A stretch of DNA of 64,000 bases, from the NCBI RefSeq assembly GCF_028554725.1, contig NC_071671.1, forward strand, positions 1,364,001 through 1,428,000. The letters are read 5' to 3'. The notes under the pieces are model-generated. The model searched no databases. It saw nothing but the letters and a program-made list of their open reading frames with translations, and was not told the origin of the DNA. Positions 48,621-61,207 of the stretch are shown here, piece by piece (position 1 is the stretch's first letter; the number at the start of each line of letters is the position of its first letter). Origin of the DNA: Zeugodacus cucurbitae. Lineage: Eukaryota; Arthropoda; Insecta; Diptera; Tephritidae. The translations under genes were made by a program, and so were the position numbers.

Positions 48621-49905
48621 GCGTTCAAAAAATAACGGGAATTTTAAAATTTACAATTTATTACACTCTCGCAACAAAAGTTGCTAAAGAGAGTATTATA
48701 GTTTTGTCCACATAACGGTTGGTTGTAAGTCCTAAAACTAAACGAGTTCGATATAGGGTCCGTCCGTCCGTCCGTCCGTCCGTGCAAGCTGTAACTTGAG
48801 TAAAAATTGAGATATCTTGATGAAACTTGGCACGCTTGTTTCTTGGCACTATAGGAAGGTTAAGTTCGAAGATGGGCGTAATCGGACCATTGCCACGCCC
48901 ACAAAATGGCGGAAACCATTTTTTGGAGAATTGGGCGTGGCCACGCCCCCTACTAAGTTTTTTGTATATATCTCGTAAACTACTAAAGCTATATCAAGGA
49001 AACTTTCCAGAGTCGTATCTTTTCGGTACTACCTTATACAGTCCAAAAATGAAGGAAACCGGATTATAACTACGCCCACCTCCCACACAAAGGTTATATC
49101 GAAAACTACTAAAAATATTTTAATGCAGTAAGTGAAAGCCACCAGAAACCTCAAATTTCATTATAAAGAAAATACAGAAGAGCTGAACTCAAAATGGTAT
49201 ACAAAATTTTAAATGGGCGTGGTTCCGCCCACTTATGGGTCAAAAACCATATCTCAGGAGCTAATCGACCAATTTCAATGAAATTCGGTTTATTATATCT
49301 TCCTAGATTCCTAATAATTGTGAAAATAGGCCAAATCGGATCAAAACCACGCCTACTTCTCACATACCAGAACTTTGAAGTCGAAGAGTCAAGTCGACTA
49401 GTGAAGACAACAGAACTTTGTAAACATACTGCATTTAAAGAAATCGTCGAAATCGGTTCACAAGTCTTCAAGACCCTATATATTCTTCTATATTGCTTCT
49501 AACAAATTTTTTACCGAGAATATGGGTAAATCTCTCTGATATTTAGAAGAAATTCAGAGGGAATATGTTTCTTCTATAATATGTCTCCGTGCCAAAAATA
49601 AGTGAAATCGGGTCATAACTTCCCCTATCTCCCATATACTTAATATTAGGGTTTTCGAACTTTCAATGAACTTTATACCATATATATGCCGAATATGTGA
49701 GTCAAATTGTTTGTTATATTAATAAAATTAAATAAATAAATTGCGAGAGTATAACATGTTCGGTGACACCCGAACTTAGCCTTTCCTAACTTGTTTTTCA
49801 TTATGTTGATATACAAACATGCCCCTGAAGTACGATACAAATTTCGACGAATAAATAAAAATATTTTTTTATTGAAAATAAATTCCCGTTATTTTTTGAA
49901 CACAC
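48621..49905. mobile_element. Mariner-family short element carrying a nested insertion
   Basis: The left end GCGTTCAAAAAATAACGGGA and the right end TCCCGTTATTTTTTGAACAC are inverted copies of the same terminal repeat seen at 4.99 and 8.48 kb. Between them the only sequence not belonging to the inserted 1.1-kb repeat is about 40 bases on the left and 108 on the right. The host was therefore a short, transposase-less mariner derivative. Confidence 0.6.
48663..49796 (+). mobile_element. Hairpin-ended modular repeat, family 1, copy A
   Basis: It opens ACTCTCGCAACAAAAGTTGC (stem GCAAC/GTTGC inside CTCT/AGAG). It closes TTGCGAGAGTATAACATG, then the stem-loop GTTCGGTGACACCCGAAC and CTTAGCC...ACTTGTTTTT. 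Start and end share ACTCTCGCAA and its complement. A TCCG run lies at 48762-48783. Inside, a degenerate module of about 150-200 bases recurs: ATATCTC, ACTA, AAACTT, then ATCGGxxCATAACCACGCCC and ACCTCCCATA. No protein is encoded. Its class is unknown to me. Confidence 0.75.
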
Positions 49906-52639
49906 TATATATGCTATCTCTACAAGTTTCTATATATAATTTCACAAATCTTCTGCTTTACCGCATTCTCATGACATTCCACGTTTTGACCTTATCGCTG
50001 GCACTCAAACTGCAGAAAAGACTTTGCCAATAGACAAACGTGACTGCGCTCGCCTATGCTGACTCTCAGCTACGAGTATACCGTTATATTAGATTGGCAA
50101 CAAAATTCTTGCCTGCAACTTTGTTTAAAGTTTCTCGAAATTTGGAACTTTAAACAGCCTTATAGTCAGCTAGCTGCCTGCTTGTCGATGCATGTGATTC
50201 GTGACGCGTCACACGGGGCGTATGAGTGATGGCGGCGTGCAAACACATTTATTGGTCGCAGCCGTCGCCGTTAAGTTATTGCACGCCTCAATGCTTTGCA
50301 TGTCTAGCGGTGACCTTTTATTTTATGACCAGCAATACATTAAACGCTTTGTTGTTGTTACACTCTTATTATTATTATTATTTCGCTTTGGCGTCTGCAA
50401 CTCAGCTCAGCTCGGCGCAGTGCAATTTGTAAACAATGCGACGCAACACTATAAATTTGTCTAATCGCAATGTTTGATGTAATTTAGTTAGATTTGGTAT
50501 GCAACATAAATAATGGACTATCTTCGTTTAATTTACCGCCTGCAAGCTGCTGCTGCTGTTGCTCCTTTGGCGACGCTCTTAGAAGGCAGCTGTTGCTTTA
50601 TTTATGTGCTGCTTGCGCCGCACATTTAAAGTAATTTATGAAAGTGATAACTGATTAGTTTACAGGGAAATTTGCGTTCAATGAATTTCGAGTTAAATCA
50701 TTAAGTTTTAATGCAATTTAAGTGCGCCTGATGTGTGACAGGCATAGAAGTCTCATATTTCGAACCCGTCGCTAGTGCTCACATGCCACATGCCAGCCAT
50801 AAATCATTTGCAGTGATAAATCACCTATTTAATCGGCTGTTTATGCCACGCCAGAGTGTGTGTGTGTGTGTTTGCATTATTATTATTATTATTTCAGCAA
50901 AGATATGCACGCGGACAGCAATCAATCAAACGTATATTCGTGCAATGAACTCGCAAACCGAATTCGATTCCACTTTTTATGCAAATTCATGAGCGAACAG
51001 CAAGTAATCGAATACTATTCGCAATTGCACATAATTCGATGACACATAGTTGCATAAATACAGCAACAAAGCGCTGCACATAATCACATAACTCACACTA
51101 ACGGAGGCGTCCGCCACCATTTTGCACAATTCGCTTAATTTAGAGGGAATTTCGTGGGTGTCCAGTGCAGTCGACAGCCGTCACTTATGTCACCTTTATC
51201 ACTTCTGGTCTGGGTCAATTGGGTCATTCGCGTATCATTTAAGCGGTGACATGCGGCTCATTTGCATTTGCGGCTGTGTTTGCGGCCGTGTTTGTGGCCT
51301 CTGCGCCTAATTTCAATCAGTGCGTCTAATTTATGTGAGCGCGCAGTTACTGATATGCTTACGGCATGACAACAAGCTGGGCAGTGAGTGTGTATTTGGC
51401 ATGTGAATGGAACATTTTGTGGGTGTGCATGTTATCATAGACAGCTGTTGCTGCTCGGGGATTGCAAAAATTCGCAATTGAAATGGAAATACCGCAAGGG
51501 TTGTTTTTCACCAAAAATACTGGAGCAATTTTTCAAAAAGCCTAACTTAAAGCAGTTTTCATATTTGAACACACTAGCTGTCATATTTTTGAGGTTAGGT
51601 ATGCTGACTTCATGTAAAAGCCTCTCAAAAAAATTCAGAGTCTTACAACTTTTCATTTGAGGCATTTTACAAGCCTAAAAGTCCATTAGCATTTATCAAC
51701 AATTTTAATGTTTGAGACCCTTTTCAGCATGAAACTCTTTAAAGTTGGTAAACATTTTGTTTAACCTTCTATGTGTGTGTGTGTGTGTCTGTATGAAAGC
51801 AATTAATAAAGTCTTTAATAACACATCATCAAATGTTGAAATGATTTGCGTTTTTATGCAATAAAATTCACTTTATACTTGTTATCACAGAATTTGGCAA
51901 TTTGCAGGCACATAATAAAAGTAAGCGCGCACAACAACAACAACTACAACATATTTGCCATGCGTACAACCCTTTGTGCCGTAAATAAACCCAAAAATGC
52001 TGAATGGCTGTAAACAAGCGCATATGTGTGTGTGTGTATTTATATTCTTACGCAGGCGTATCTCTGTGTGTGTGCGCTTTCCGACACGCGGCCAGTAAAG
52101 CTATTAAAATGTCATGTCGTAAAAGAAGTGGAGACACAGCGGCGCGAAGTGAATATTTATACACCCAATCAGCCATTTAATTTCGCCACGCTACACTAAT
52201 CGACGCAATTGCCTACAAGTCATATGAGGCAAAAAACGCCATGAAATGAAATGAAAAGAAAAAATTGCGAAAAAATGAAAAATTATTGTAAACAAAGTTC
52301 AAAAAATTCTGCAAAAGTGAATGGCATTGTACTCGTGCGAAGCAAAGAGTTTTAGGTGCAAGCATTCAGAGCAAAAAAAAAATTCAAAATTGTGTGCGTA
52401 GCAGCAAGCAGAGCACACATAAACGCGCCACTGCAGCGCAATGTGAGTGATTTGCCGTTAATGCTGTTGTCTGGCTACTTAGTCATAGACTGTAACGGCT
52501 ATGCGTATACGAACACATTTCACTCGCCCATTTGCATGCCTAAACATGCTCACATCATGGGTAGGAAAAATCTGTGAAATTTTCCATAGAAATGCCACCG
52601 AAAATGGTTAAATGCTGATAAAAAGCCAGAACCGACGAG

Positions 52640-53420
52640 TCTTTAAAATAAAATAAAATAAAATAAAATAAAATAAAATAAAATAAAATAAAATAAAATA
52701 AAATAAAATGAAATAAACAGAAAATAAAATAAAATAAACAAAATAAAATAAAATGAAATAAAAAATAAAAAAAAAATTAAGTAAAAAATAAAATAAAATA
52801 AAATAAAATAAAATAAAATAAACAAAATAAAATAAAATTAAATAAAAAAAAAAAAATTAAGTAAAAAATAAAATAAAATAAAATAAAATAAAATAAACAT
52901 AATAAAATAAAATTAAATAAAAAAAATAAAATAAAATAAAATAAAATAAAATAAAATAAAATAAAATAAAATAAAATAAAATAAAATAAACAGAAAATAA
53001 AATAAAACAAAATAAAATAAAATAAAATAAAATGAAATAAAATGAAATAAACAGAAAATAAAATAAAATAAACAAAATAAAATAAAATAAAAAAAATGAA
53101 ATAAAAGAAAATGAAATAAAATAAAATAAAATAAAATAAAATAAAAAAATAAAATAAAATAAACAGAAAGTAAAATAAAATAAAATAAACAAAATCAAAT
53201 AAAATTAAATAAAAAAAAAAATAAAAAATAAAAAAAAATAAAAAAATAAAATTAAAAAAATAAAAAAAAATAAAATAAAGTAAAATGAAATAAAATAAAA
53301 TAAAATAAAATAAAATAAAAAAATAAAATAAAATAAACAGAAAATAAAATAAAATAAAGTAAACAGAAAAAAAATAAATACAACAAAATAAAATGAAATG
53401 AAATAAAATAAAATAATAAT
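52640..53420. repeat. AAATA pentanucleotide array with larger internal duplications
   Basis: Almost 780 bases of TAAAA/AAATA pentamers, broken at intervals by AATAAACAGAAAATAAAAT and TTAAGTAAAAAATAAAAT. The second interruption recurs 80 bases apart (52776 and 52856). The Phe/Tyr/Leu-rich open frames on the minus strand are translations of this repeat, not genes. Confidence 0.95.
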
Positions 53421-56400
53421 CCTAATATAAATATAAAAAAATATAAATATAAATATAAATTAAAGAACAGATAATATTACTAATAATACAGTATAATATC
53501 ACAGCATTAAACATAACTTTTATAACACAATTAATTTTCCTTCGCCATTTTTATTTCCCCGAAACAAAAACTAAACACAACTTTCTACAAACAAAGCCAA
53601 CACTACTTAGAATATTATGAACAATTTAAACAAACTTTAAGTCGCTTAAAGAAAGTGGCCAGAAATGTCAGCAAGAGTCAACAAACCATACGAACGGCGC
53701 ACAAAACGGAAAACGCAAAGAGGATTCGTTGGAGAATTTATTCAAAGCCCCAGCAATAAAGAGCAAACAAAGTTCAAAGTAATATTCCATTTTAATTTAA
53801 TGTTCGGTTTTACTTCGGGAAAGTTTGTGGCAAAAAATGGAAAAATATATGCGAATATTTATATTTTGAGAGCAAGTGCATATGTATGTGTGCCTGTCAA
53901 ATATTTTTGAGACACTGATATGATTAAAAAAAAATGTTTGCAAATTGTATAGTGCTGATTTTGAGTTCCACAAGTTTTTGAGTCGTTTTTTGATGCAACA
54001 ATTCCGAATTGACAAAAATTAAATGAAATAACATTAAATCTGAAATTAAAAATGTTTAAAATATTTTATAAAAATTATAAATTATGCGTGAAATTGCATT
54101 TTGACTATCATATATGCTTACGCACGAGCCGACAAAAAAATTTCATAACTTTTAAAAATTACCAAAAATGTTAACCAAAAAATCGCTGTGACCAAATGGC
54201 AACCGCAGTGAGCGCTGCACTTTGCTTGAAATAAGCGAAAGTTATGGAGATATCAAAAATGGAAAACAGAGCAGGAATTTTAAAAAAATTGTTCTCCCAA
54301 CTTTTAACGCAATTTCACAGTTGGAAAAAATCAAATATTGAATACATTCCACTCGCCGAACTTTACATTTGCTTAGCAGCACTCAGCTGCATTGAGCAGT
54401 TGTGTGCATAAAATTCGAGGGAAGAGCCAGCGCAGCTAAAATATAGAAGTGCAAGCTGTGCGCTGAAGTGCCCGCGCAATCGCTCCGCCCACGCTTAGTG
54501 CCTTAATATGGCAAGCTTTTCACTTTTCACTTTCTGTTTAATTTTTGAGCCGAGCCGTTGCGGCGGATGGAAGCACCTCGGGCGTGCTTTTTTTCTACTT
54601 TCTACAACACAAAGTTAAGCTGAAAACACTTTTTTACTTAAATGGAAACACATGTAGAACATTCGTGTAGTTGTTTGTGTGTTTTATAAGCCAAAAAATA
54701 TTAAAATCTGACGAAGTTCCATGTATAGCAAGCAGATCAGCGTAAACAAACAAGCGCACAAACATACTAACGGCATTTATATACATATATGTGAGTGTGT
54801 GCATGTGAACTTGACGGAAATTTATTCAAATCGAATTTCCTCGAAACGCGAAGGCAGAAGGTCAAAATCTAGCAGCGCGTTTCCTTGGATGTTACTCATA
54901 CGCCGCGGTACTCATATGCTATGTCATTCGCATTGCTACATTAAGGGAGTGTTGTGAGTAAGTGAAAGATATCGTGAATGTTGATACAATTTGCACACAA
55001 TCACTTATGTGTTTGTGGTGTTCCACATACACCAAGAAGCTTTGAAACATATCATATCACACGACACATTTCACCTGGCAAATTTACGGCGCTTATCGCC
55101 CTTGTCGTGGTCTCACTAGCGCGCTTACAGTGGCACTTAAGCTCAACATAAGGATATTTGCTTTATCCCAAAGTACAAATACTACAACTATTCGTGGCTT
55201 AGACGACCAAAAAACTTATTTATACTCATATGTATGAATATATTATTTGATTTTTAGTAATATGTAATATGTAGTTTATTTTCTAAATTTTTCACGCTTC
55301 ACTAACAGCAACGCCTCAGTGCGCGCAACCATGAAACCATCTAGCGTTAGCTTCAGCCATTCATATGTATGCATATATGTAAAAAGCTGTGAATGCGTGT
55401 GTGTCTCTTAATCTTTGTCTGCTGCTTTCACAAAGTCTTTCCACGTATTTATCCCGTTTGAGCATCACTATTAGCATCGCTTTACGTCACTTTACGCTCA
55501 TTTGATCAGCGTTGATTGACTATATCAGCGCGTCGTCTCGGTATTGGCAACATTTTTATGGATTTTTACAGATTGGCTTAGCAGAAGAGACAAGATTTTT
55601 AAACACTCATACTCTCAAACATATACATACACACACTCATATGTGAAAGTTTTTCACTTTGCTTTCAGCATTGAATTTTCCACTAATTTCTCGTTGAATA
55701 TATAGCATATGATAGCATTAAGGGAGTGTGGTAGCTGTGAGAGTTAAGGATGAACTATGTCAACTGAGCTTCTATGCGTCCATAAAAATTAGTAATCAAG
55801 CATCTTTACACATTATCAGTTAATTCAAAGTTTTGCCAACGTTTACGAGTAAGCGCGTTGTTGCTACGATGCAAGTTTTCGAAGTAGCTAATTAACAGTG
55901 ATGTTTATACTGAATTATGTCTGTGTGATAGTGTTGAAACTCAAGGGTTATTACAGCATTTGCACTTCCATGAATGCAGAGTAGTTTGTTCGGTTGAATT
56001 TTGTGATGAAGAGGTATAGGAATTAGAAAAAGAAAAAAATTGATATTTTTTCACTTCATTTTAATCTTCTTTTTACTTAAATTCTTCAAATGACTGCATT
56101 TAATTTCCATCTTTCCAGCTAAAGAGAGCATTGAACTTAGTTCGATATAAAACACCTCATGAATGAAAACATATATTTATTAGAATTGGCTTTGATAACC
56201 ACTTAATTTCGAGTAAAATGTTAATATATCAACCAACACTGACCTACTGCCACAGCAGTCGCTTACACAAGCCAATCCAGAGCGGTTTTCTCACAAACTC
56301 CACTCAATCACGCAGAGTCAGCACGTCGCTTAAAGCTTCAGTTACGCTATAAAGCGCTTAAGCTTATAAGCAAAGTAACTGATAAAGCACACACATAGTG

Positions 56401-57250
56401 TAAAAAGAGGAATCAAGTATCCCTACATACTCATCCGAACGCTTACTCGCACTCATAAATATAATCGCGCGTCTCGTTGCCGATTGCACAAATCAAAATT
56501 CTTCATTCTTTTAACGATGCCACATGGCAATCAGTCGCAGTTTTTCCCATCACTGCCATATTGCAGGCATTCACATAAAAAAGTAGCGAAAGCCATTGAA
56601 ATTGATGCAAAGAAATGAAGACACGCTTTTATGAGACTTTTTATGATGCCCTCGGCGTACGTTTGCGGCGCTTGACAAAGCAAAGCAGAGACAAAAGCGT
56701 GGTAGTATCAAAAAAAGAAGTAGCAAACAAGTGAAAATAACGTAATTGAAAACTGAAGTTGAAAGAGGAAAACAATATGAATACATACGCTTGAAAAGAC
56801 AGCAGAAACTTTTGTTGCAAGGCAAATGGATTGGCGTTGTCAAAGTAGCAATTGAAAATAGTTTGTGGAAAGAATTTCATATTTCTTGATTCATATTTAT
56901 TGAGACACACGATATTAGCTATTAACTTTAGTTGCTTGTCTATTTGTCGGTATTTTTATTTGAAAATATGAGTGGCATTTGTAATATTTACAAAATTTTT
57001 AGCATAATTATAGGCGTTGTGCCATTATGCTATATATAAGTTGTGATAAAATTAAAATTTTTTAATTTTCAAATAATTGTGCTCATTCAAGAGCATAAAA
57101 AATATATATTTTTATTATTTTTCATAACATCAAAGTATTTTTAGTAAAAACAAACTCATATTTGCTTTATTCAGTTAAACTAACAGCACTGTTGCCGAAG
57201 TCCTTGTGATATTTATATTTTGCTTATAGTACAAAATTAATATTTGGAGA

Positions 57251-57270
57251 GTAAGAGAGAGAGAGAGAGC
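57251..57270. repeat. GA microsatellite
   Basis: A run of about eight AG dinucleotides in AT-rich non-coding DNA, shortly before GCGCTG. Confidence 0.6.
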
Positions 57271-58519
57271 GCTGTTAAAATATCCCTAATTTACTTGCGC
57301 TACTCTCATGAAATGTTTCTCAAGAGAACAGAACATTACAGAATTAACTGTTAAGAGCATTTTGCCGCTACATAATGACTGTTATCCTTCAAATATGATT
57401 TTTAAATATTTGTGTGGACTAAATATATGAAAAAAATTAATTTTTATTTAATATTTCTTATAAATGCACATATATAGTATATATGCTAGACATTCATCAT
57501 CATTGGACTTGCATTAAAAATTGGTCTTGACTTAGTAAAGCGATTGAGTTGCGTTTTCTGAAACTTTTCCTATGTATTCTTGTTGTAATAAAAATCTTCA
57601 TTAATATGTTTAGTAAAGATATTAAAGGATTATTATGTATTTTGATTAATCATAAAATTTTTTAAATAAAATACCAATTTCCATGAAAAATCATGAAAGC
57701 TTACATATAAATTTGATCTCCATCACCAAAAGAGACTTTATTCAGTGGTTAATTTTCCTTTCATTTTCAGTGTTTGCGGTTTTCCGCTTTTCAGACGAAG
57801 GCAAGTCATCGCCAACAACACGCCACAAGTCTCCTTTTGATATTTTATTTGCATCCGACGCAACGAACCCTTGGTCAACCGAGCTCGAGCGCGTGTGGTA
57901 TCTACGTTCAAACCCATTCGGCTACGGTGACACTATAAGATATGAAATATTTAAATTTCGTCCACCACATGACATGCAAAATAATAACTCAGGCAGTCAA
58001 GTGTGTGTAATGCAACTATGTACCTAAATATAACTGGAAGGAGAGCTTTGCCAGAGAGAGATTGAAAAGTAAAGTGAAAAATCACAAAATAATAAACTGC
58101 AGCTGGAGATGGATATGGAGATGGAGCTGGAGACCCCTGTACGATGACTCTTGCACTCACTACTGAAATCGATGCTGCTAAAGTTCATGAAGGAGAGTTG
58201 AAGAGCATCATTCATATGCTAACTGCATATCACAAAAGGAAAGCTTTGAAATTGTTAAACTACAAAAGAATGCACGCAGAGAAATATGCATATCCACTTC
58301 TTGGACATTCTAGTATGGCTTTGATGAGTGTCACGCATTCGGTAAAGTAAAATATAATATCATTCATGTGTATTGTTTCAGAGACTCAGAGATTTCACTC
58401 ACTCAGCTGCGTTCTTATGCTGATTTAGGGTATTGAAACAGAGTTTCATCGAATACATGAATTTGAGAAATGATTTGTTCGAAGATAGATCTCTACAAAG
58501 CAATCAATTCAAATGAAAC

Positions 58520-59006
58520 CAAGAAAAAACGTTAACTTCGGCTGTACCGAATCTAATATACCCTTCACAGGTGCATTTCTTTTAGTAATTTCAATTAACT
58601 GCATACAAGCCCTTGATTCCGATCGTTCAGTTTGTATGGCAGCTATATGCTATAGTGAACCAATTTGAACAATTTTTTCGGAGATTAAATTATTTCTATG
58701 AACAATAACTCACACCAAATTTAGTGAAGTTTGTATGGTAGCTATATGATATAGTGGTCCGATATCGGCAGTTCCGACAAATGAGCAGCTTCTTGAGGAG
58801 AAAATAACATTTGCAAAGTTTCAAAACGATATCTTAAAAACTGAAGGACTAGTTCGTATATATACAGACAGACAGACGGACATGGCTAAATCGACTCAGT
58901 TCAACATACTGATCATTTATATATATACTTTATAAGGCCTTCGACGCTTCCTTCTGGGTGTTACAAACTTCGTGACAAACTTAATATACCTTGTCCAGGG
59001 TATAAA
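58520..59006 (-). mobile_element. Hairpin-ended modular repeat, family 2
   Basis: Read on the minus strand it starts with the stem-loop TATACCCTGGACAAGGTATA. It then has TGATCAGTATGTTGAACTGA, a GTCCGTCTGTCTGTCTG run, AAGATATCGTTTTGAAACTT, and two modules with ATCGGACCACTATATCATAT plus AGCTACCATAC (or variant). It ends with the stem-loop TTCGGTACAGCCGAA and GTTAACGTTTTTTCTTGG. Similar sequences are widespread in flies. No protein is encoded. Confidence 0.7.
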
Positions 59007-60072
59007 TTATAAAAATTCAGTCCATAGACTATAGACGAAATGAGTAGTACAACAAACCCCAAACAAAAATATCAAAACCCACTTCTTTCTAGCGTAGGTA
59101 TAAGAGATTGAATTGATAAAATCCACGCATGTATTCCACACATTTAAGACGAAAAGCGAGTAATTTCTTCTTCTTTGAAAGTGCAATTCGCATTCCTCTG
59201 GCATACCGATTGGTTTGCATTACGCCTGGCGACAGCAGCACGTATTGAATGAGCAGCATTTGGATGTACGAGTGTGTGTGTGTTAAACATATTTGCTTTG
59301 TGGCATGCAAATATGCTGTGCAATCCGATATGTGTGTGCATTTTAAGCTTTAAAAATAATTTTAATATTTAAAACAAAAATGTTTCACATTTTATAGTAA
59401 TCATTTTCGTAACATTTAAGCCATGCAATTTCTTTTTCATTTCATTTTAGCATTTATATTTGGAATTTCTGCCACTTGATATATCACAATGGGTTTGAGT
59501 TGTTGCAATAAAGCACAATTTTAATCTATCAATTGAAAAAAATAATTTTTTTTGTAAATTGTAATTTCATAAATTTGGATTTACAGTTTCCAGTTGGATT
59601 ACGACATTAAAACCCTGCACAATTCCATGAAATTAATTTTCATTTGACTAACTTGAATGGCTGATGCGCTATTTGCGTTTAGTATTACACTAGCTTCACG
59701 GCAATATTGCCACGTAATGCAGTTAGTTGACCGCCAAAAAAAACAGAAATCCGCCAAATGGTGCGCGTTGAGTGCATCAAGCGCTGCATTAAAAACTAAA
59801 AAAATTGGATAGTAAATGTTTATAAAATTCCAATGAATAAAAGCCAAAATAAATTTTCCTGTTAATTCGCGCGAAAGTTCTAAATTCTATACACACTGAC
59901 GTCGCAACTTTAAGCGCTCATAAAATATGGCGACCGGCGAGTGGGTTGGCCAAATTGAATTCACAGCGGTAACGGGAAAATAGTAAACAAAATTTGTTGT
60001 TTGTTTGGGAGTGTGTCGCAGAGAGATTTAAACTGCAAACAAGCACACATGCTTTAGGTAAATTTATAAAGT

Positions 60073-60482
60073 ACAGGGTGTGTCAGAGTTTTTATTGGTG
60101 TCTTAGATACCATACATTGTATAACTTTGACATTTGATGGAATTTAATAACCGACTAATTTGTTTCTTTTTTTTCAATTCAATACAATTCGACCCCGAAT
60201 AGTTTTCTAACGAAAGCATGTGCCGAAATAGTTTAGTTCTATACAGCTCAGTAGCGCTCAGGCCTCGGTTAATACTGTATGATGACTTGATTAATAAATG
60301 ATGTCAAATCTGTGGCATAGAAAGGCTAATCGATCTCGCTGAAATGTCCCTATATGACAACAAAAACAAACTGTTTGAGTCCCCTTTTGTATCAAATCCA
60401 CCATCAAGTCCAACAAAACTTAATTTCATTCGAGAAAAAATTAATATAGTATACCGAAAAAAAGAATATTGACACACCCTGT
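60073..60482. mobile_element. 410-bp element with 13-bp terminal inverted repeats
   Basis: ACAGGGTGTGTCA at 60073-60085 is the exact inverse of TGACACACCCTGT at 60470-60482. The interior is AT-rich without a recognisable protein. No clear target duplication is visible, so the class is uncertain. Confidence 0.45.
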
Positions 60483-61207
60483 TCTGTGCAAAATCGTCGT
60501 CGATCAACCGAAAAAATTGGCAAAAATAAATCAATAGTTGAGCTACACAATATTCTATATTCTATGCGCTTGTTAACACACATTTCCATTTTACGGTTCG
60601 CAGCGTCAAGCAAATCGAAGCCATGCAATATTCATATGCAATAAATATAACTGTTTGTGTGTTAGTGTGCATGTGTAGTGTGGCATACCATTTTGCATAG
60701 AAATATATGTGCGTTAGATGTGTGTGCATGTATTGTTGCCATTGAAGAGGCTTAAAAATACACCAATGCTCTCACCCACTCGTTATTGTGTGCCTGAGTA
60801 CATGTGAGTGAGTATGCAAGTGTCGGCCATATTCATAAGCCAGTTGCAAATGCAGAGCAAATATAGGTATGAACGGAATGTATGTATGTCATCTAACATG
60901 AATTGTAGTCAAATCCGTTTTTCCATACACAGATGTACATATGTGTGTTTGTGTGCGCTAGCAAATATGTTTTGAACGTACCAATCAACGCCAGTGAGTC
61001 GAAAAATTGTCGAAATTGATGTTTTATGCAGTCATTTGTGTGGTGTGCATGTGACTTACTCGTATGACACGAATGTTATTTGTGGCATTTGCTGACAGAA
61101 GTATTTATGTTGCATGCAACAAGTTGCATTTGGTGATGAAAGACTTTTTTTCACACGAAATTTTCATAATTTGAATACAGTGGCAATTCCTTTCATTGTT
61201 TCATAAT

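Noticed and set aside
48661..49502. Open frames within the family-1 repeat (and its second copy near 61.2-61.7 kb)
   Set aside because: The frames are not shared between the two copies and meet stops and indels. The repeats appear non-coding.
48663..49796. Helitron assignment for the hairpin-ended repeat
   Set aside because: A 3' hairpin is present but a CTRR terminus is not consistent between copies (they end ...CTTG then T-rich) and no 5' TC start is clear, so I left it unclassified.
52643..53198. Long minus-strand open frames rich in Phe, Tyr, Ile and Leu
   Set aside because: They are translations of the AAATA pentanucleotide array.
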